A stretch of DNA of 64,000 nucleotides, from the NCBI RefSeq assembly GCF_024586455.1, contig NC_065920.1:48009824-48073823 (forward strand), in the 5' to 3' direction. Each line of letters begins with the position of its first letter. Within the stretch, counting starts at the first letter, position 1. This DNA is from Bactrocera neohumeralis (Eukaryota > Arthropoda > Insecta > Diptera > Tephritidae). A program made the translations under genes and the position numbers. Below are positions 42,290 to 54,290 of the stretch, in pieces. A model generated the notes under the pieces. It did no database searches. It was not told where the DNA came from and worked only from the letters and a program-made list of their open reading frames with translations.

Positions 42290-43585
42290 CAGGGTCCGGC
42301 ACTCGAAGTGTAACCAATTAAAAAGAGCCATAAATTTGGTTTAGAAAATTATTTTTATTTATTTTAAAGTACAAAATGTGTTAAAATAATCATAAATTCA
42401 GGACCAATGCACTTTTGCTCGATATGACCACCTTTTGCCTTAACTATGGCCTTGAGATGGTCAAAAACGAATCGCAAGCTGTCCGAATGTGACTTGCCGG
42501 TATTTTGGCCCACTCACGGACAATGGCTTTCTTCAGCATCTCGAGACTGGTGTATTTTTTACTTCGGACCTTGCTCTCCAAAATGGCTCAAAGAGAATAA
42601 TCCATTGGCTTCGCATCTGGTGATTTCGAGAGCCATTGTGTGGTCGTAATTAAGTTCGGAACGTTATTTTTCAGCCATTCTTGGTTCACTCGCGCTTTGT
42701 GAGACGGTGCTGAGTCTTGTTGAAACGTCCATGGTTTGCGACCGAAATGTTTGTTTGCCCACGGCTTCAAAGCAGCCTCCACAACACTTTCCCGATAATA
42801 TGTCGCATTTACTTTGACGCCAGCCTCGATAAAAACAATTGGAGAGCGCCCATCTGCAGTGACAGCGGCCCAAACCATTATTTGTGGCGGGTGCTGCCTC
42901 CTGGTGGCCAACCGATGACTTAGATTCTCGTATGAACGGTCGGTAAAGTAAACCCGTTTTGAGAGTTTCGAATTGCTCAATTGGAAAAATTTTTTTCATC
43001 AGAAAACACAATGTTCGGAATTTTACCACTTATGGCCAAGCGAAGCAACTGTTTCGCTCTCTCAAGTCTTACTTGTTACTGCTTCGGTGTGAGATCATGG
43101 GCCTTTTGGAACTTGTAAGACTTGATCTTGAGCTCATTTTTCAATATGCGTCGGATGCTGCGGTCGGATATTTTCAGTTCTTTAGCCATTTGATTGGCAC
43201 TTCGTCGTGCATTTCGCTCAAGTCGCTTCTTCACTTTCCGAACCATCTCACTTGACGTTGTCTCTATCATCATCCTCCATTTGCGATGCTACCAGTATCA
43301 TTGTAACGAGTGATGGTGCGATAAACAAAAACTTTATTCACATTAAGGTGTTTGAGCTCACGAACAATTGCTGGCTGTGATTTTCCAGCTAAATATAAAG
43401 CAATCACACTATTACGTTTGAATTCCATCGCTGATCACTTTTTTTGCGTTTACTTTTGGCAAAACGCTTTTGTACACTTGTGAACAATACTCCGAACTGT
43501 CATTCAGCAAATTTATAAACAGCTGATTCCAGTGCGACAGCTGCGCGAACGGTCTGAAGTTGATTACACTTCGAGTGGACCCTGT
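42290..43585 (-). mobile_element. maT element (Tc1/mariner, DD37D type)
   Basis: About 1.3 kb with inverted ends CAGGGTCCGGCACTCGAAGT and, on the right, CAGGGTCCACTCGAAGT; TA follows the right end. The length and both termini suggest a nearly complete copy. Confidence 0.82.
42364..43428 (-). pseudogene. maT transposase, frameshifted
   Basis: About 354 codons if frames are combined. ATG at 43428 (MEFKRNSVIALYLAGKSQP) opens a helix-turn-helix; SANQMAKELKISDRSIRRIL is a second one. The catalytic part has IMVWAAVTADGRSP, TFQQDSAPSHKA and SPDAKPMDYSLW. Counting from QQD to MDY gives 37 intervening residues, the maT spacing. Frameshifts near 43275, 42985 and 42590 break it. Confidence 0.82.
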
Positions 43586-44595
43586 ACATAAGGTATATGA
43601 GAGTTAGGGAAGCATTGAACCGATTTTAGCCATTTTTGACAAAACGGTACATTATAATCATATAAAGATTATTTCCCAACTTCTATAATATATCTCACGT
43701 ATTAACCGACCATTTTCATATTAAAATCGTTTCAGAGGTCTTTAAAAGTTGTGGTCCTAGTCAAGAGGTGGCATATCTTCAATGCACCGTTGGTGCAAAG
43801 TCAAAAAATCAAATGGAAGTAAAAATTGTATTATTTGAGAAATAGGCGTAACATTAAAATGCCGATATAATGTTATATAACGCATTTGGTTCTTATAGTA
43901 TAAACCCTGAGGCGTCATGGATGTAAAATTTAAAGATGCTGAGGTATTTATTTAGTTATTTAACTTAAAGTGTGCTAATAAGTTTTCAACATTACCGTTA
44001 TATGGAGAGTGTGTGCAGAGGATATCTGGTCTTTGCAAAAATTCTTAACATTCTACAACGTAGGTAGACACCAATAGGGCGACGATCTCGTCTTCTTCAT
44101 AACGATACAAAAACTTGGTAAACAATTAGATTTATCAATGTATAGTATATGATGTTACTCATAGATTTATACATCTTAATAAAGACGACTGAATAGGATA
44201 AATTTTACATCAAAAAGATCAGGATAATGAAATTAATTGGTTCGAAATTTTACAAATTACGAAGAGTCAGGTAACCTTGTCTCAGAAGCTAATATTTTGC
44301 ATACCGAACTCTGACACCTTTCGTATTTAAGAAAAATTTCATATTTCACAAAATATTTGACCTACACGAACAGAATTCGAATAATATGACATCTTCCTGA
44401 CACGTTCAAAAAATCTGTACGTTTCTCAGGATTCGAGATTGGATTTTTCGAGTTTTATCAAGCATATATATAATAAAATAATAAAAAATAAGTAAGGGCT
44501 ATTTCTTTTAATTTTTATACTCTTACAACATACAAAACGTCAACCAAAAGATCGAAATCTAAGCAGTTATATATACTGTATTATACTTGTATATA
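43586..44595. other. Unassigned AT-rich sequence with one repeat tail
   Basis: No gene seen. Bases 44490-44590 resemble part of the 8541/13905 dispersed repeat (AAATAAGTAAGGGCTA, AACGTCAACC-AAGATCGAAA). Confidence 0.3.
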
Positions 44596-45524
44596 CAAGG
44601 TCTGTCGCAAAAGAAACAGGACTGTTAAAAAAAACAACAAAAAATTAATATTTTTCAAAAGTTATATTTTTTTATTCAAAGTAGTTTCCTTGTGCTTCGA
44701 TACAGCGTTTAGCCCGGTCAATTAGCATTTCAAATGAGTGCTTAAGGTCATTTTTCGGAATGCTCTTGAGAATATCGGTCGTCGCCTTTTGGATAGCTGA
44801 AATGTCCTGAAACCAGTGTCCTTTCATGGCCAAATGAAGTTTTCCAAATAGGTAAAAATCACAGGGTGCCAGATCAGGTGAGTAGGGTGAGTGATTAATG
44901 GTTAATATGGAGTTTTTTGTCAAAAAATCAGTGACAAGCGTCGACTGATGACACGGCGCATTATCGTGCAACAGGCGCCAGGACCCTGCCTCACGATATT
45001 GTGGTCGAGCACGACGAATGCGTGACAAAAGACGCTTCATAACACCAAGGTAAAACACAGCATTAATCGTTTGGCCAGGTGGGACGAACTCTCGGTGTAC
45101 AATACCCTCGGAATCGTAAAAACAAATCAGCATTGTCTTTATTTTTGACTTCTGAAGACGACCGACTTCTGATCGTCACAGAGGTCCTCACGACCTTCTT
45201 GGAATCGCTTAAACTACTCATGCACATTACTACGGGATAGGCACTGATCACCATAAACTTTTTTCATCATTTGAAATGTTTCAGTAAACGTTTTCCTAAG
45301 TTTAAAACAATATTTAATATTTGCTCTTTGCATTTTACGACCGATGACCAACAGCTGCTGTCACTTTTTGATCGATAACATCGATTGTAGTTATCCAATT
45401 GTCTTAAAATTTTTACGAAATGTCAACAAGAGATCAAACTTTATATTTCATATACCCACCAAGAGGTGGCGCCACCAGAAACAGTTATATTTAAAAAGTT
45501 GTGTTTCTTTTGCGACAGACCTTG
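44596..45524 (-). mobile_element. Mariner (family CAAGGTCTGTCGCAAAAG), both ends present
   Basis: 929 bp, TA-flanked, with both inverted ends. The frame 44672-45133 is an intact 153-codon transposase C-terminus with LLHDNAPCHQSTLVTDFL and YSPDLAPCDFYLFG (second and third catalytic Asp) through to ERAK/GNYFE. The N-terminal half is internally deleted and frameshifted (45134-45330), removing the first Asp box. Confidence 0.87.
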
Positions 45525-46008
45525 TACAATTAGTGGATCCGGCCACGCTTTGCTGTGGTATTCATATAATAAACTATTAAATACAGTGAATATTTTATTT
45601 ACAAATAAAGGCGAACACGTTTTTGTCGGTATAAGAATCCAAGGGATTGTACTCGTAGTTTAATTTTGAATATGTTCATACAAATAAATTTCATTAGTAA
45701 AAATAACGAATTTAAGGCTTCTTTCTCAATTTCTGATTACCAGCCTTTCTGTCCAGTTAGCAGAGTTATCCGTTTAAAAGAGTGTACTTACAAAACATCA
45801 ACAATGTGCATAGTTAAAGGTGATGTCCGCTTAATAGAACGTCTATTTAATAGAGCTCTCACTGTATTTTTTATTTATGAATTCCTATCTTCTAAATTGG
45901 TTCGAACTGAACACAGTGCTAAATTTGACTAAAATCGGTTCAGTAGTTTAGGAGCCCATCGCGGACAAACAACGTGACACGTTATTTTTATAATATTTTT
46001 ATAATGTA
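45525..46008. other. Unassigned sequence with a short dispersed-repeat end
   Basis: Bases 45895-45985 (AAAATCGGTTCAGTAGTTTA, GCGGACAAACAACGTGACAC) are a phrase common to insect dispersed repeats; class not assigned. Confidence 0.3.
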
Positions 46009-46773
46009 CAAGGTGTGTTCCAAAGTAAACAGCGCTTTTAAATCTTGCGCCCCCTGGTGGCGCCATCCATATGTCGACTGGTTCGTTAGAATCTACTATC
46101 TTTATCGATTGTGAGAATTTCATGACATTTCATTGATTGGAAGTGAAGTTATTGCGTTTTAAGTGTCAGTATGTTTCTGTTATCGGTGCGAAATGCGCTT
46201 CGAATACAGAGCCAACATTAAATTTTCTTTTAAAATTGGTAAAACTTTTACCGAAACGTTTCAATTTATGAAACAAGTCGTGAGGACATAAATGACGATC
46301 TACATGTGGGCCAATCAAAATCCGTGATCACCGGAAATTCCATCGAAACTGTGCCGAAATCATCATTGAAATTCATGGAAATGGCTTACGAAACGTGTGT
46401 GCACGGTTTGTTCCGCACGTATTGACTGACGACCAAAAATTGTCTCATCAGTCGACACTTGTGACCGATTATTTGACCAAAAATCGCATTTTAACCATGA
46501 ACCACTCCCCGTATTCACCTGATATGGCACCGTGCGACTTCTTCCTTTTCGGAAAAATACATTTGCCTATGAAAAGAAAGCGTTATGCAGACGTAGAGGC
46601 CATTCAAAAGGCTTGCACCGGCATACTGGCGGCCATACCGGCCACCGAGCTAAAACACTCGTTCGATATGCTTTAGGACCGTGCAAAAGCTGTATTGAAG
46701 CAGGAGACTATTTTGAATAAAATAAATTGATTTTGCCAAAAAAAACCATTTGTCCTGTTTTTTTTTTAAGTCC
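46009..46773 (+). mobile_element. Mariner (family CAAGGTGTGTTCCAAAG), internally deleted
   Basis: The left end follows TA; the right end is lost. The transposase jumps from LTDDQKL to SHQSTLVTDYLTKN at about 46445, removing the first Asp box and linker. It then keeps YSPDMAPCDFFLFGK and AIPATELKHSFDML before a TAG at about 46676. Confidence 0.82.
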
Positions 46774-49539
46774 TAAGCCTTATTAACCGAAAGCATATAT
46801 GTATATTACCTTAACTAAGCACTAAATTGAGATATAAAACTCTAAATTAGCATAGGCGATCGCGAAAAGATTTTCTAATAAGTTTATTGTGCATACATAT
46901 CCTAGGCCACCAAAGCTACAACAGCCAAGTTCACTTAAGATAATTTGTATAAGAACTATTACCGACAGTGACAGTGAGTAATGGATGAAATCGGTTGATA
47001 ACCCCGTCCACTCTATCGGTTGATAACGATACTATTAAAAACAACTCAAAGTGCGATAAATCAATAAAAGCAAAAAAATAAATATGCCATAGTCATAAAA
47101 TTTTACACCCGAGATGGTATGAGAGGTCTTTATGGGAGCCGTTGTAAAAGTTGAACGATAGGCGTGGTACCGCCTACTTTTAGGTGAAATCTAGTATCAC
47201 CGGACCCAACCGACCGACTTAATCTGTGGAAATCTTTTTTCACCCATATGTCGCAGTGCGAAAACGGGCGAAATCGGACTACAACCACGCCTACTTCCCA
47301 TATAGTACAAATTTAAATTCCATTTGAATCTTTTCTTTCTAGTGTACAAACAAAGAATCAATAAATATAACAGGATAAAACTTTTCACAAATAATGGCTT
47401 TGAAATATACCGTCGTATAACCAAAAATTGCCCAAATCCAACAAAAACTGTTCAGGCCCTAAGTACCGTATATTTGAGCCCCAGTATAGTATAGTTGACT
47501 TTATACCACAAATATCGGTCAATGTGTGAGATATATAATTGAAATTCAGGAACTATCCTTTCCTGACGATGGTACATCTGTGTGTCGAAAACGGGTTCAA
47601 TCGGGTCAATTCCTTCCTTAGCTCCCATATACCTAATGCAACTATTTTTGAATTTCCAGGTATTTCAATGAAAAACGAGATCGGTCAATACTATCTGCAT
47701 ATATATGAAAAAATTCAAACCTGAACGGATAAAATTGCCTATATGTAAATGCCAAAAAAAAAAAACTCTCCAAATTCCCATATACTACAAAAGATATATA
47801 ATTATTTTGAGCTTGATACTTTTTTTTTAATAAATATTTGTACCGAGATGGTATTGAGCCCCAGTATAGTATAGATGCAATCCATCTCCCAAAAAGTTTA
47901 TCGACGAACTTTATACAAAAACAGCATTTTTTTGCACAAATAAGCGGTCAATGTGTGAGATAAAAACGGATTTTTTACTTTTGCAAAAATTGTCTCCTTA
48001 TTTCAAAAAGAAACAGGTTACGACTGATTTACTTTTTGAAAAAAAAGTTTCATTTAAAATGGCAGCAACTTGGTCGACATTTCGATTCGAGATTTCTAAT
48101 AGTGCGAAAATTTTTGCGCATTGGTACTTCCTGATTCAAAATGTTGTCTTCCAAAGCTGGAATACGTTGAATATTTCGGAAAATTTATTTCGGTCAATAC
48201 AAAAAATCTAGGAAGGCGTTAAATATATCTTAGGAAATTTTTTGAGAGATTGTTCTCCGAATTTCATTCAAAAAAAATGCTCCCAACTATTTTACGCCAT
48301 CTTGTTCGAGAAATCATTAACCGAAAGTTCAGTTCTTTTGGCAATGAAAACGAGATAGCGAAAGCCATTCACCGTGCGCTTGCGCAACAGCATTTTGAAA
48401 AAATACGGTCCATAACAGTGTGTTCACATATAGTGCATTTGCATTAAGCCACCAAATCAGCGATTAATGCGGCTGCCGTCCTTATCGGTTGAAGATGCCA
48501 TTAAACAACAAAAAGTGCGATAAATAAGCCCAATTTTGGGCGGGAGCCGTTGGAACGATAGGCGTGGAACTGTTGTGAAATTTTTCACAAATAAAAGATA
48601 CTTAAAATAAAATAGATTTTGCAAAATTTTATGATTTCACAAAAATCATTCCGTTTTATATTTGGTGATCCTTTAAGGTATTTCCTTGGTTTTGAAGGAA
48701 CACAAAAAGCACGAATATTGCCATGTCTTTTAGACCCGAAAAGATATCCCAAATTTTACGTAACATTTCTCCTAGTTTTTGAAGGAGCACGGACGAGACC
48801 GACTACTTCTGACATATATTTTACAAAAACTTACAACCCTTTAATTTATTATATGCATCGTCCCTGAACAAAAATAAGCAATGCAAGAATATATAAAAAC
48901 TAAAAACAATTTTCTCTATTGAAGGGCTAAGTTCACCATGTAACCGAATCAAAAAGAATTTCGCGAATATTCAGATGGATAAACAAGGTTTGATTCTAAG
49001 TTATATCATCAATACAACGATGTTGAAAAGACATCAATCTTATTAAAATAACTCAAATATTTTTTGACATATGAGTTATCTTTCTTACAAATCAATCCTT
49101 TTTTGTTACAAAAACTCAGAATTCCTATTCTGATTTTATAGTATATGCCACAGGAATAAAGAATTCAAACTGGAACTACGATGAATATATGCTTAGCCCC
49201 ACAAAAAAATTACTTCGGTATAGGAACCATTGTTCTTGAGATGCCTTTCCCAAACAGCCAAATCGATTTTCGACCAGCAAGGTGAAAATGGAGTCGAAAA
49301 TGAACGAGATATGTTTGTCTTGATCATTTGCCAATCTTTCTGATTCTTCACACAAAAGGAAATTAATTATTTTTTTCCCATTTTTCAACATTTTTTCAAA
49401 AAATTCGGAAAAAATAGAGAAAATTATTGAAAGAAATAAACCTTCCTATTTATTGTAGTGATTGTCGCATACTTCACGCTGAATTTATTTTTCAGCAGAT
49501 CGGTTGTAGTATAGCATGATAAGGAATGTGCAAAACTAA
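46774..49539. other. AT-rich repeat-derived region
   Basis: No gene is supported over 2.7 kb. Phrases recur within it: CGATAGGCGTGG at about 47155 and 48555, AGCCCCAGTATAGTATAG at about 47478 and 47855, and GGTCAATGTGTGAGAT at about 47518 and 47948. This indicates internally duplicated non-coding repeat material. Confidence 0.45.
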
Positions 49540-51336
49540 CTGGTTGATAAATCGACCACCAGCCGAAAACGATACGACTTATATTTCTACTTCATTATTT
49601 TTGTGTCTTGTGTCAATGTTCCAAATGAATGATGGCCATCAATATAAGTAGTTTCAATTTAACAGAAAATTGTTTTGTTAAACTCTTGATTACTGAGTTC
49701 TTTCACAAACAACGCAGGAAGTATCATAATAAAAAACATGCAGGACAAAGCGTCGTCTTACAGTTCACACAGTTTTTCGTAATTACATTTCAGAAAATGA
49801 ACAAATCCACTAAATACTTTTTCCACTTCATGGAACATTCAAGAGCTTTCTTTCCAGATATTTCTAGAATATTATTTTCCAGAAGTTTCCTAGGTCACGA
49901 ATATAAAAAGGAACCCTAGCAGGTAGTTAGTCGGTTGTTGTCCACGAGCCTGAGCAGGTCTTCCAGTAAGATTCGCAGGTATGCCCCCCTGCTGGTGGTA
50001 GTGAGGTAATCCGTTCTTGAGTAAAATATTGACAGTGAGTTTTCTCTTGAAAATGTTTCGCAAAAGATATCAGAGTCAAAGAGAGATTATGGGGCACGCT
50101 GATCATGAAATCGCAAATCGCATTCTCCATGCATGCATTTATTGCAATTTCATGGTCATTTATATTTTCGTGTAGCTCATTTCGTAAGTCTTTATCGCGC
50201 TACAGGAGGGTACTCACCAATTCAACTTTTCAGCTTGTTTACCGATGATGAGATAAACAAATATTCGGATCGATGTACGATGAACTACGCGAAAATCGAT
50301 CACATCGACTTGAAATTTGAGATGGATGATGAGGAAATGCACCGTTTGATTGGAATTTTGTTCTTGACTGGCTACAATACGCCACAGCGCATCGAAAATT
50401 ATTGGTCGTGCCAATCTTGCAAGAGTGCAAAATCATCCGTGACGCAATGGCTCGTGATCGTTTCAAACTAATAAAGAAGTATTTCCATGTGTGCGATAAT
50501 CATACTATAGATGCCAGTGATAAGTACGCCAAAGTGACCCCGTGGAACATTCGTTTGAATAAGAAATTCATGCAGTTTGGTATTTCCTTAGCAAAGAAAA
50601 ACCCATTCGATTTGGCTTCAAATACTGGGTTTTATGTTCGTCTGATGGCTATTTGTATTCGTTCATTCCGTATAGTGGTGCAAATGAGAATCGAGAACCC
50701 GAATACAAAAACTGCGGCTTAGGTGAAATGGTCGTACTAAAGTTATTGAACCAACTTGACGAACCACGTAAACATTGTATTGCGTTTGACAACTTCTTTA
50801 CTTCTCATAAATATATGAATCACCTCACCTCTTTGGGATATTAAGCTACAGAAACTATTCCGCAGTCAACAGTTCGAAAATCCAAAGACGCCGTTCTGGA
50901 GAGTGTTCGTAAAGACAAAGTTGGACATGGCATTGACAAATTAGAGGAGCCTCGTCGTTGTCAAAATTGTCACAAACATTCGTCATATAAATATACAAAA
51001 TGCGATGCAGTTCTACATGTTTTGTGTTTTAATCAATTCCATGAAATATAAAGATAAGATATTGAACTTTCAAGAAAAGTTGTTCGAAACTTACTCATGA
51101 CATGTACATATCTATATTTTATTGTAAATAAAATGTAATGTGAAATTGAAAAGTTGAACAAAATAAACGTTTTAAATGATAAACTCTAATAAAATACTGT
51201 TTCACTTTAGTAAGTATCGTTTTCGGCTGATGATCGACTTTTCGACCACATTCTCGTGGCTAAACGGCTTAATGTAAAAATCTCAAAAAATTTAAAGCAT
51301 CGAGTTTTCTTCATACTAAGTGCGGCCGGAAATGGG
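49540..51336 (+). mobile_element. piggyBac-like element, decayed
   Basis: Subterminal inverted repeats lie at 49550-49575 and 51215-51241 (core CAGCCGAAAACGATAC), and the right end reads GGG-TTAA at 51334-51340, the piggyBac signature. Transposase pieces 50190-51052: LFTDDEINKY, HRLIGILFLTGYNTPQRIEN, RDRFKLIKKYFHVCDN, then an internal deletion, then YSFIPYSGANENREPEYKNC and IAFDNFFTSHKYMNHLTSLG. The C-terminal Cys-rich domain (RRCQNCHKHSSYKYTKCD...LCFNQFH) is still readable. The left TTAA end is missing. Confidence 0.85.
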
Positions 51337-51599
51337 TTAAGTGCACTATTCGGACAAAGTTTTATTTCGATACATTCATTAGTGCTTGATTTGCATTTTG
51401 GAAAGTGAAAGAATTCGTTAGAATTTAAAATTGGGTTATATGGTAAGTAGGCGTGGTTGTAATCCGATTTCGTTTGTTTTTGCACTGCAACATAGAAATG
51501 TTAGGGTAATATATGTATGGATCTAATAAATAATAACCGTATACCAAATTTGGCCGATTTTATCGAAAAATGGTGCCACGCCCATTGTCCAATTTTGAT

Positions 51600-51830
51600 C
51601 TCAACTCTTATAAAGTCTTTTTGTATTACCCGTGTACCAAGTTTTATTGAGATATCTCAATTTTTAACCAAGTTATCCCTTGCACAGACAGATAGACGGA
51701 CAAACGGACGTACAGACAATCACTAGAATTTCATCATCTTCTGATAGTTTGAACAGAATTATAACCCTATATCTGTCCCGATTAGTTTCATGTGATACAT
51801 ACAGCCGTAAAGTGAATAAAACTATACACT
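51600..51830 (+). repeat. Dispersed repeat containing a GGAC-rich short array (copy 2)
   Basis: Counterpart of 16280-16495. It shares GAGATATCTCAATTTTTA, a CAGACAGATAGACGGACAAA array and a CATGTGATACATACAGCCGT end. Confidence 0.5.
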
Positions 51831-51834
51831 CCCA

Positions 51835-52480
51835 TTTCTGGCTCAATGAGTATGTAAACAAGCAAAATGACTACATTTGAAAGGAAGTGTAACCTGAAGA
51901 GATTCAAGAACTGACATTTCATCCAGAAAAAACAACGGTTTAGTGTGGTTTGTGTGCCGGTGGAATCATCGGTCCATTTTTCTTCAAAAATGATCCCGGT
52001 AAGACCGTTATGGCGCCATGATAACCGACTATTTGATACCTGAAATTGAAGCTTGTGATCTCGGCGACATTTATTTTCAACAAAACTGCGCCACTTCCCA
52101 CTCAAGGCATCAATCAATGGATTTATTGAGAGAACACTTCGGTGAGCAGATAATTTCACGTTTTGGGTCGGTCAATCGATCACTATGATCGTGTGATATT
52201 ACACCGTTAGACTTTTTTTCAGTGGGGATATGCAAAGTCTAAAGTCTATGCGGACAATCCCGCTTCGATTCAGCCATTGGAGCAAAACATCACGTGTGTC
52301 ATCCGACAGTTACCAGTCCAAATGACTGAACAAGTTATCGAAAATTGGACTCAACGGATGAACCCTATAAGACGTAGCCGCTGCCAACATTTGAAAAAGA
52401 TAATCTTCAAAAAATAAATGCCAAAGAATGTAATGCTTTTTTTTCTTTCAAAAAGTAGGGAACCTCGGAATGGATCACCC
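51835..52480 (+). mobile_element. Tc1-like element, 3' half
   Basis: Starts at HFWLNEYVNKQN, follows EIQELTFHPEKTTV, GGIIGPFFFKNDPG and DIYFQQNCATSHSRHQSMDL, and ends with TAGGGAACCTCGGAATGGAT followed by CACCC, the inverted right end of this family. Several stops and frameshifts. Confidence 0.72.
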
Positions 52481-52867
52481 TTTATATCCGGTATAAACTC
52501 AAACAAGGAACAGAATTTGCCTTAAATATGTCTTATAATTATAAGAATAATGTCAAAAGAAGAAGTAAATCAATATATTAGGCTTATGGGCTTTATACCA
52601 AGGTCTAGACCGATGTATTTTGTATACAGCTATAAACCACAATAGATTCTGAAAAGCATCCGCAGTCAATTATGGAAGGTCTGAGCAGATAGCCTTTACT
52701 TTAGGAAATAAGCTAAGGTAAACTTGAACATATCTTTACGCTATTTTATTAAGTTATGTAATTCATAATTTCACCGATTTATTCTGTATATGTATAGGCC
52801 ACCAAAATAAAATCAATTAATATAAGTATAAAATATACTACATAGTAATGCATGTAGCATTTTTGGG
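52481..52867. other. Unassigned spacer
   Basis: AT-rich, nothing recognised. Confidence 0.2.
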
Positions 52868-53483
52868 CTGGAGTGTCTCTCAAAGTGGTCGTGAGGACAT
52901 AAATGACGATCAACATGTGAGCCAATCAAAATCCGTGATCACCGGAAAGTCCATCGAAAGTGTGCGTGAATACATCAAAAATCAGCCGAAATCATCATTG
53001 AAATACATTGAAATGGAATTGAGCATCTCCAAAACATCGATTTCTCGCAATTTGACCGAACGTTTGAGCTTACGAAAGGTGTGTGAACGGTTTATTGCGC
53101 ACAAATTGACTGACGACCAAAAATTACTCAGAATCCAACATTCGAAGGATGATTATTTGACCAAAAATCACATTTTAACCATTAACCACTCCCCGTATTC
53201 ACCTGATATGGCACCGTGCGACTTCTTCCTTTTCGGAAAAATGCATTTGCACATGAAAGGAAAGCGTTATGCAGACGTAGAGGCAATTATAAAAGCTTGC
53301 ACCGGCATACTGGCGGCCAAACCGGCCAACGAGCTAAAACACTCGTTCGACATGCTTTTGGACCGTGCAAAAAGCTGTATTGAAGCAGAAGGAGACTATT
53401 TTGAATAAAATAAATTGATTTTGCCAAAAAAACCATTAGTTCTAGTTATTTTTTAAGCCCTGTTTACTTTGGAACACACCTTG
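52868..53483 (+). mobile_element. Mariner (family CAAGGTGTGTTCCAAAG), deleted but with an open frame
   Basis: Right end present next to TA (53484-53485); left end lost. The frame 52848-53408 is uninterrupted: SGREDINDDQHVSQSKSV, SISKTSISRNLTERLSL, LTDDQKLLRIQHSKD joined directly to DYLTKNHILTINHSPYSPDM and on to AEGDYFE. The first Asp box and linker are gone, so it cannot be catalytic, but the DNA-binding part and C-terminus remain readable. Confidence 0.83.
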
Positions 53484-53558
53484 TATAAAAATGACCGATG
53501 TTTTCGATAAAAAGTCAGCCATTGACACTGACACCCATATACTAGATATCTGGGCTTA

Positions 53559-54290
53559 GAGCAGCTGCTTAAGTCGATACTAGATTAGTCGATTTTTACG
53601 AAGGATAAAAATATCGAACAAAGAATTTGTCTCAAATTATATTTCTAACCAAATTTCGTATGCGTAATCGTTGAAAATGTTGGAAAAGGCTTACGGTGAT
53701 TCAGTTTTATCAAAAACACAAGCCTATGAGTGGTGCAAAGGCTTCAAAGACGATCGAGAGATCGTTGAAGACATCCCTCGTTCTGAACGATCTTCGACCT
53801 CTTTAACTGATGAAAATATAAAAAAACTGAAGGATATTGTCAGGCAAGAGTTGAAGAGAGAGCATGAGAGCATTCGAATAATTTTGGTAGATATTTTGGG
53901 TATGAAACGCATTCTTGCTCGACTCGTCTCGTCTCGATAAAGCTAAATTTTTTTCGGATTGTGCCACGATTGTAACCGAATTTTATACCAAATACGCAAT
54001 GAAAATCATCGATCAACGACCGTATACACCATATATGGCTCTGTATGATTTTTTCTTGTTCCTCAAACTGAAATTGCCGCTACGTGGAATCGTTTTCAGT
54101 CGTTCGAAGAGATAAAACAAAATTCGATGAAGAAGCTGAAGGCCATCCCAAAACGGGCTTATGAAAAGTGTTTCGAGGTCTCGAAAAATCGATGGCTATT
54201 ACATATGTGGGGACTACTTTGAAGGCGGCAAAATAAATATTGATGAATAATTAAATATTTTGTGTTTTATTTACATTTTAGGTTTATATA
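53559..54290 (+). mobile_element. Mariner, internally deleted
   Basis: Starts GCTGCTTAAGTCGATACT. The frame 53671-53940 encodes MLEKAYGDSVLSKTQAYEWC, SLTDENIKKLKDIVRQELK and ILGMKR. It then skips to a degraded tail with PYTPYMALYDFFLFLKLKLP, where the YSPDLAPCDF box has lost its first Asp. Same family as 8005-8470. Confidence 0.75.

Noticed and set aside
46977..48600. Tandem-like phrases suggesting a satellite
   Set aside because: The recurring phrases are irregularly spaced and mixed with unrelated sequence, which fits overlapping dispersed repeats better than a satellite array.
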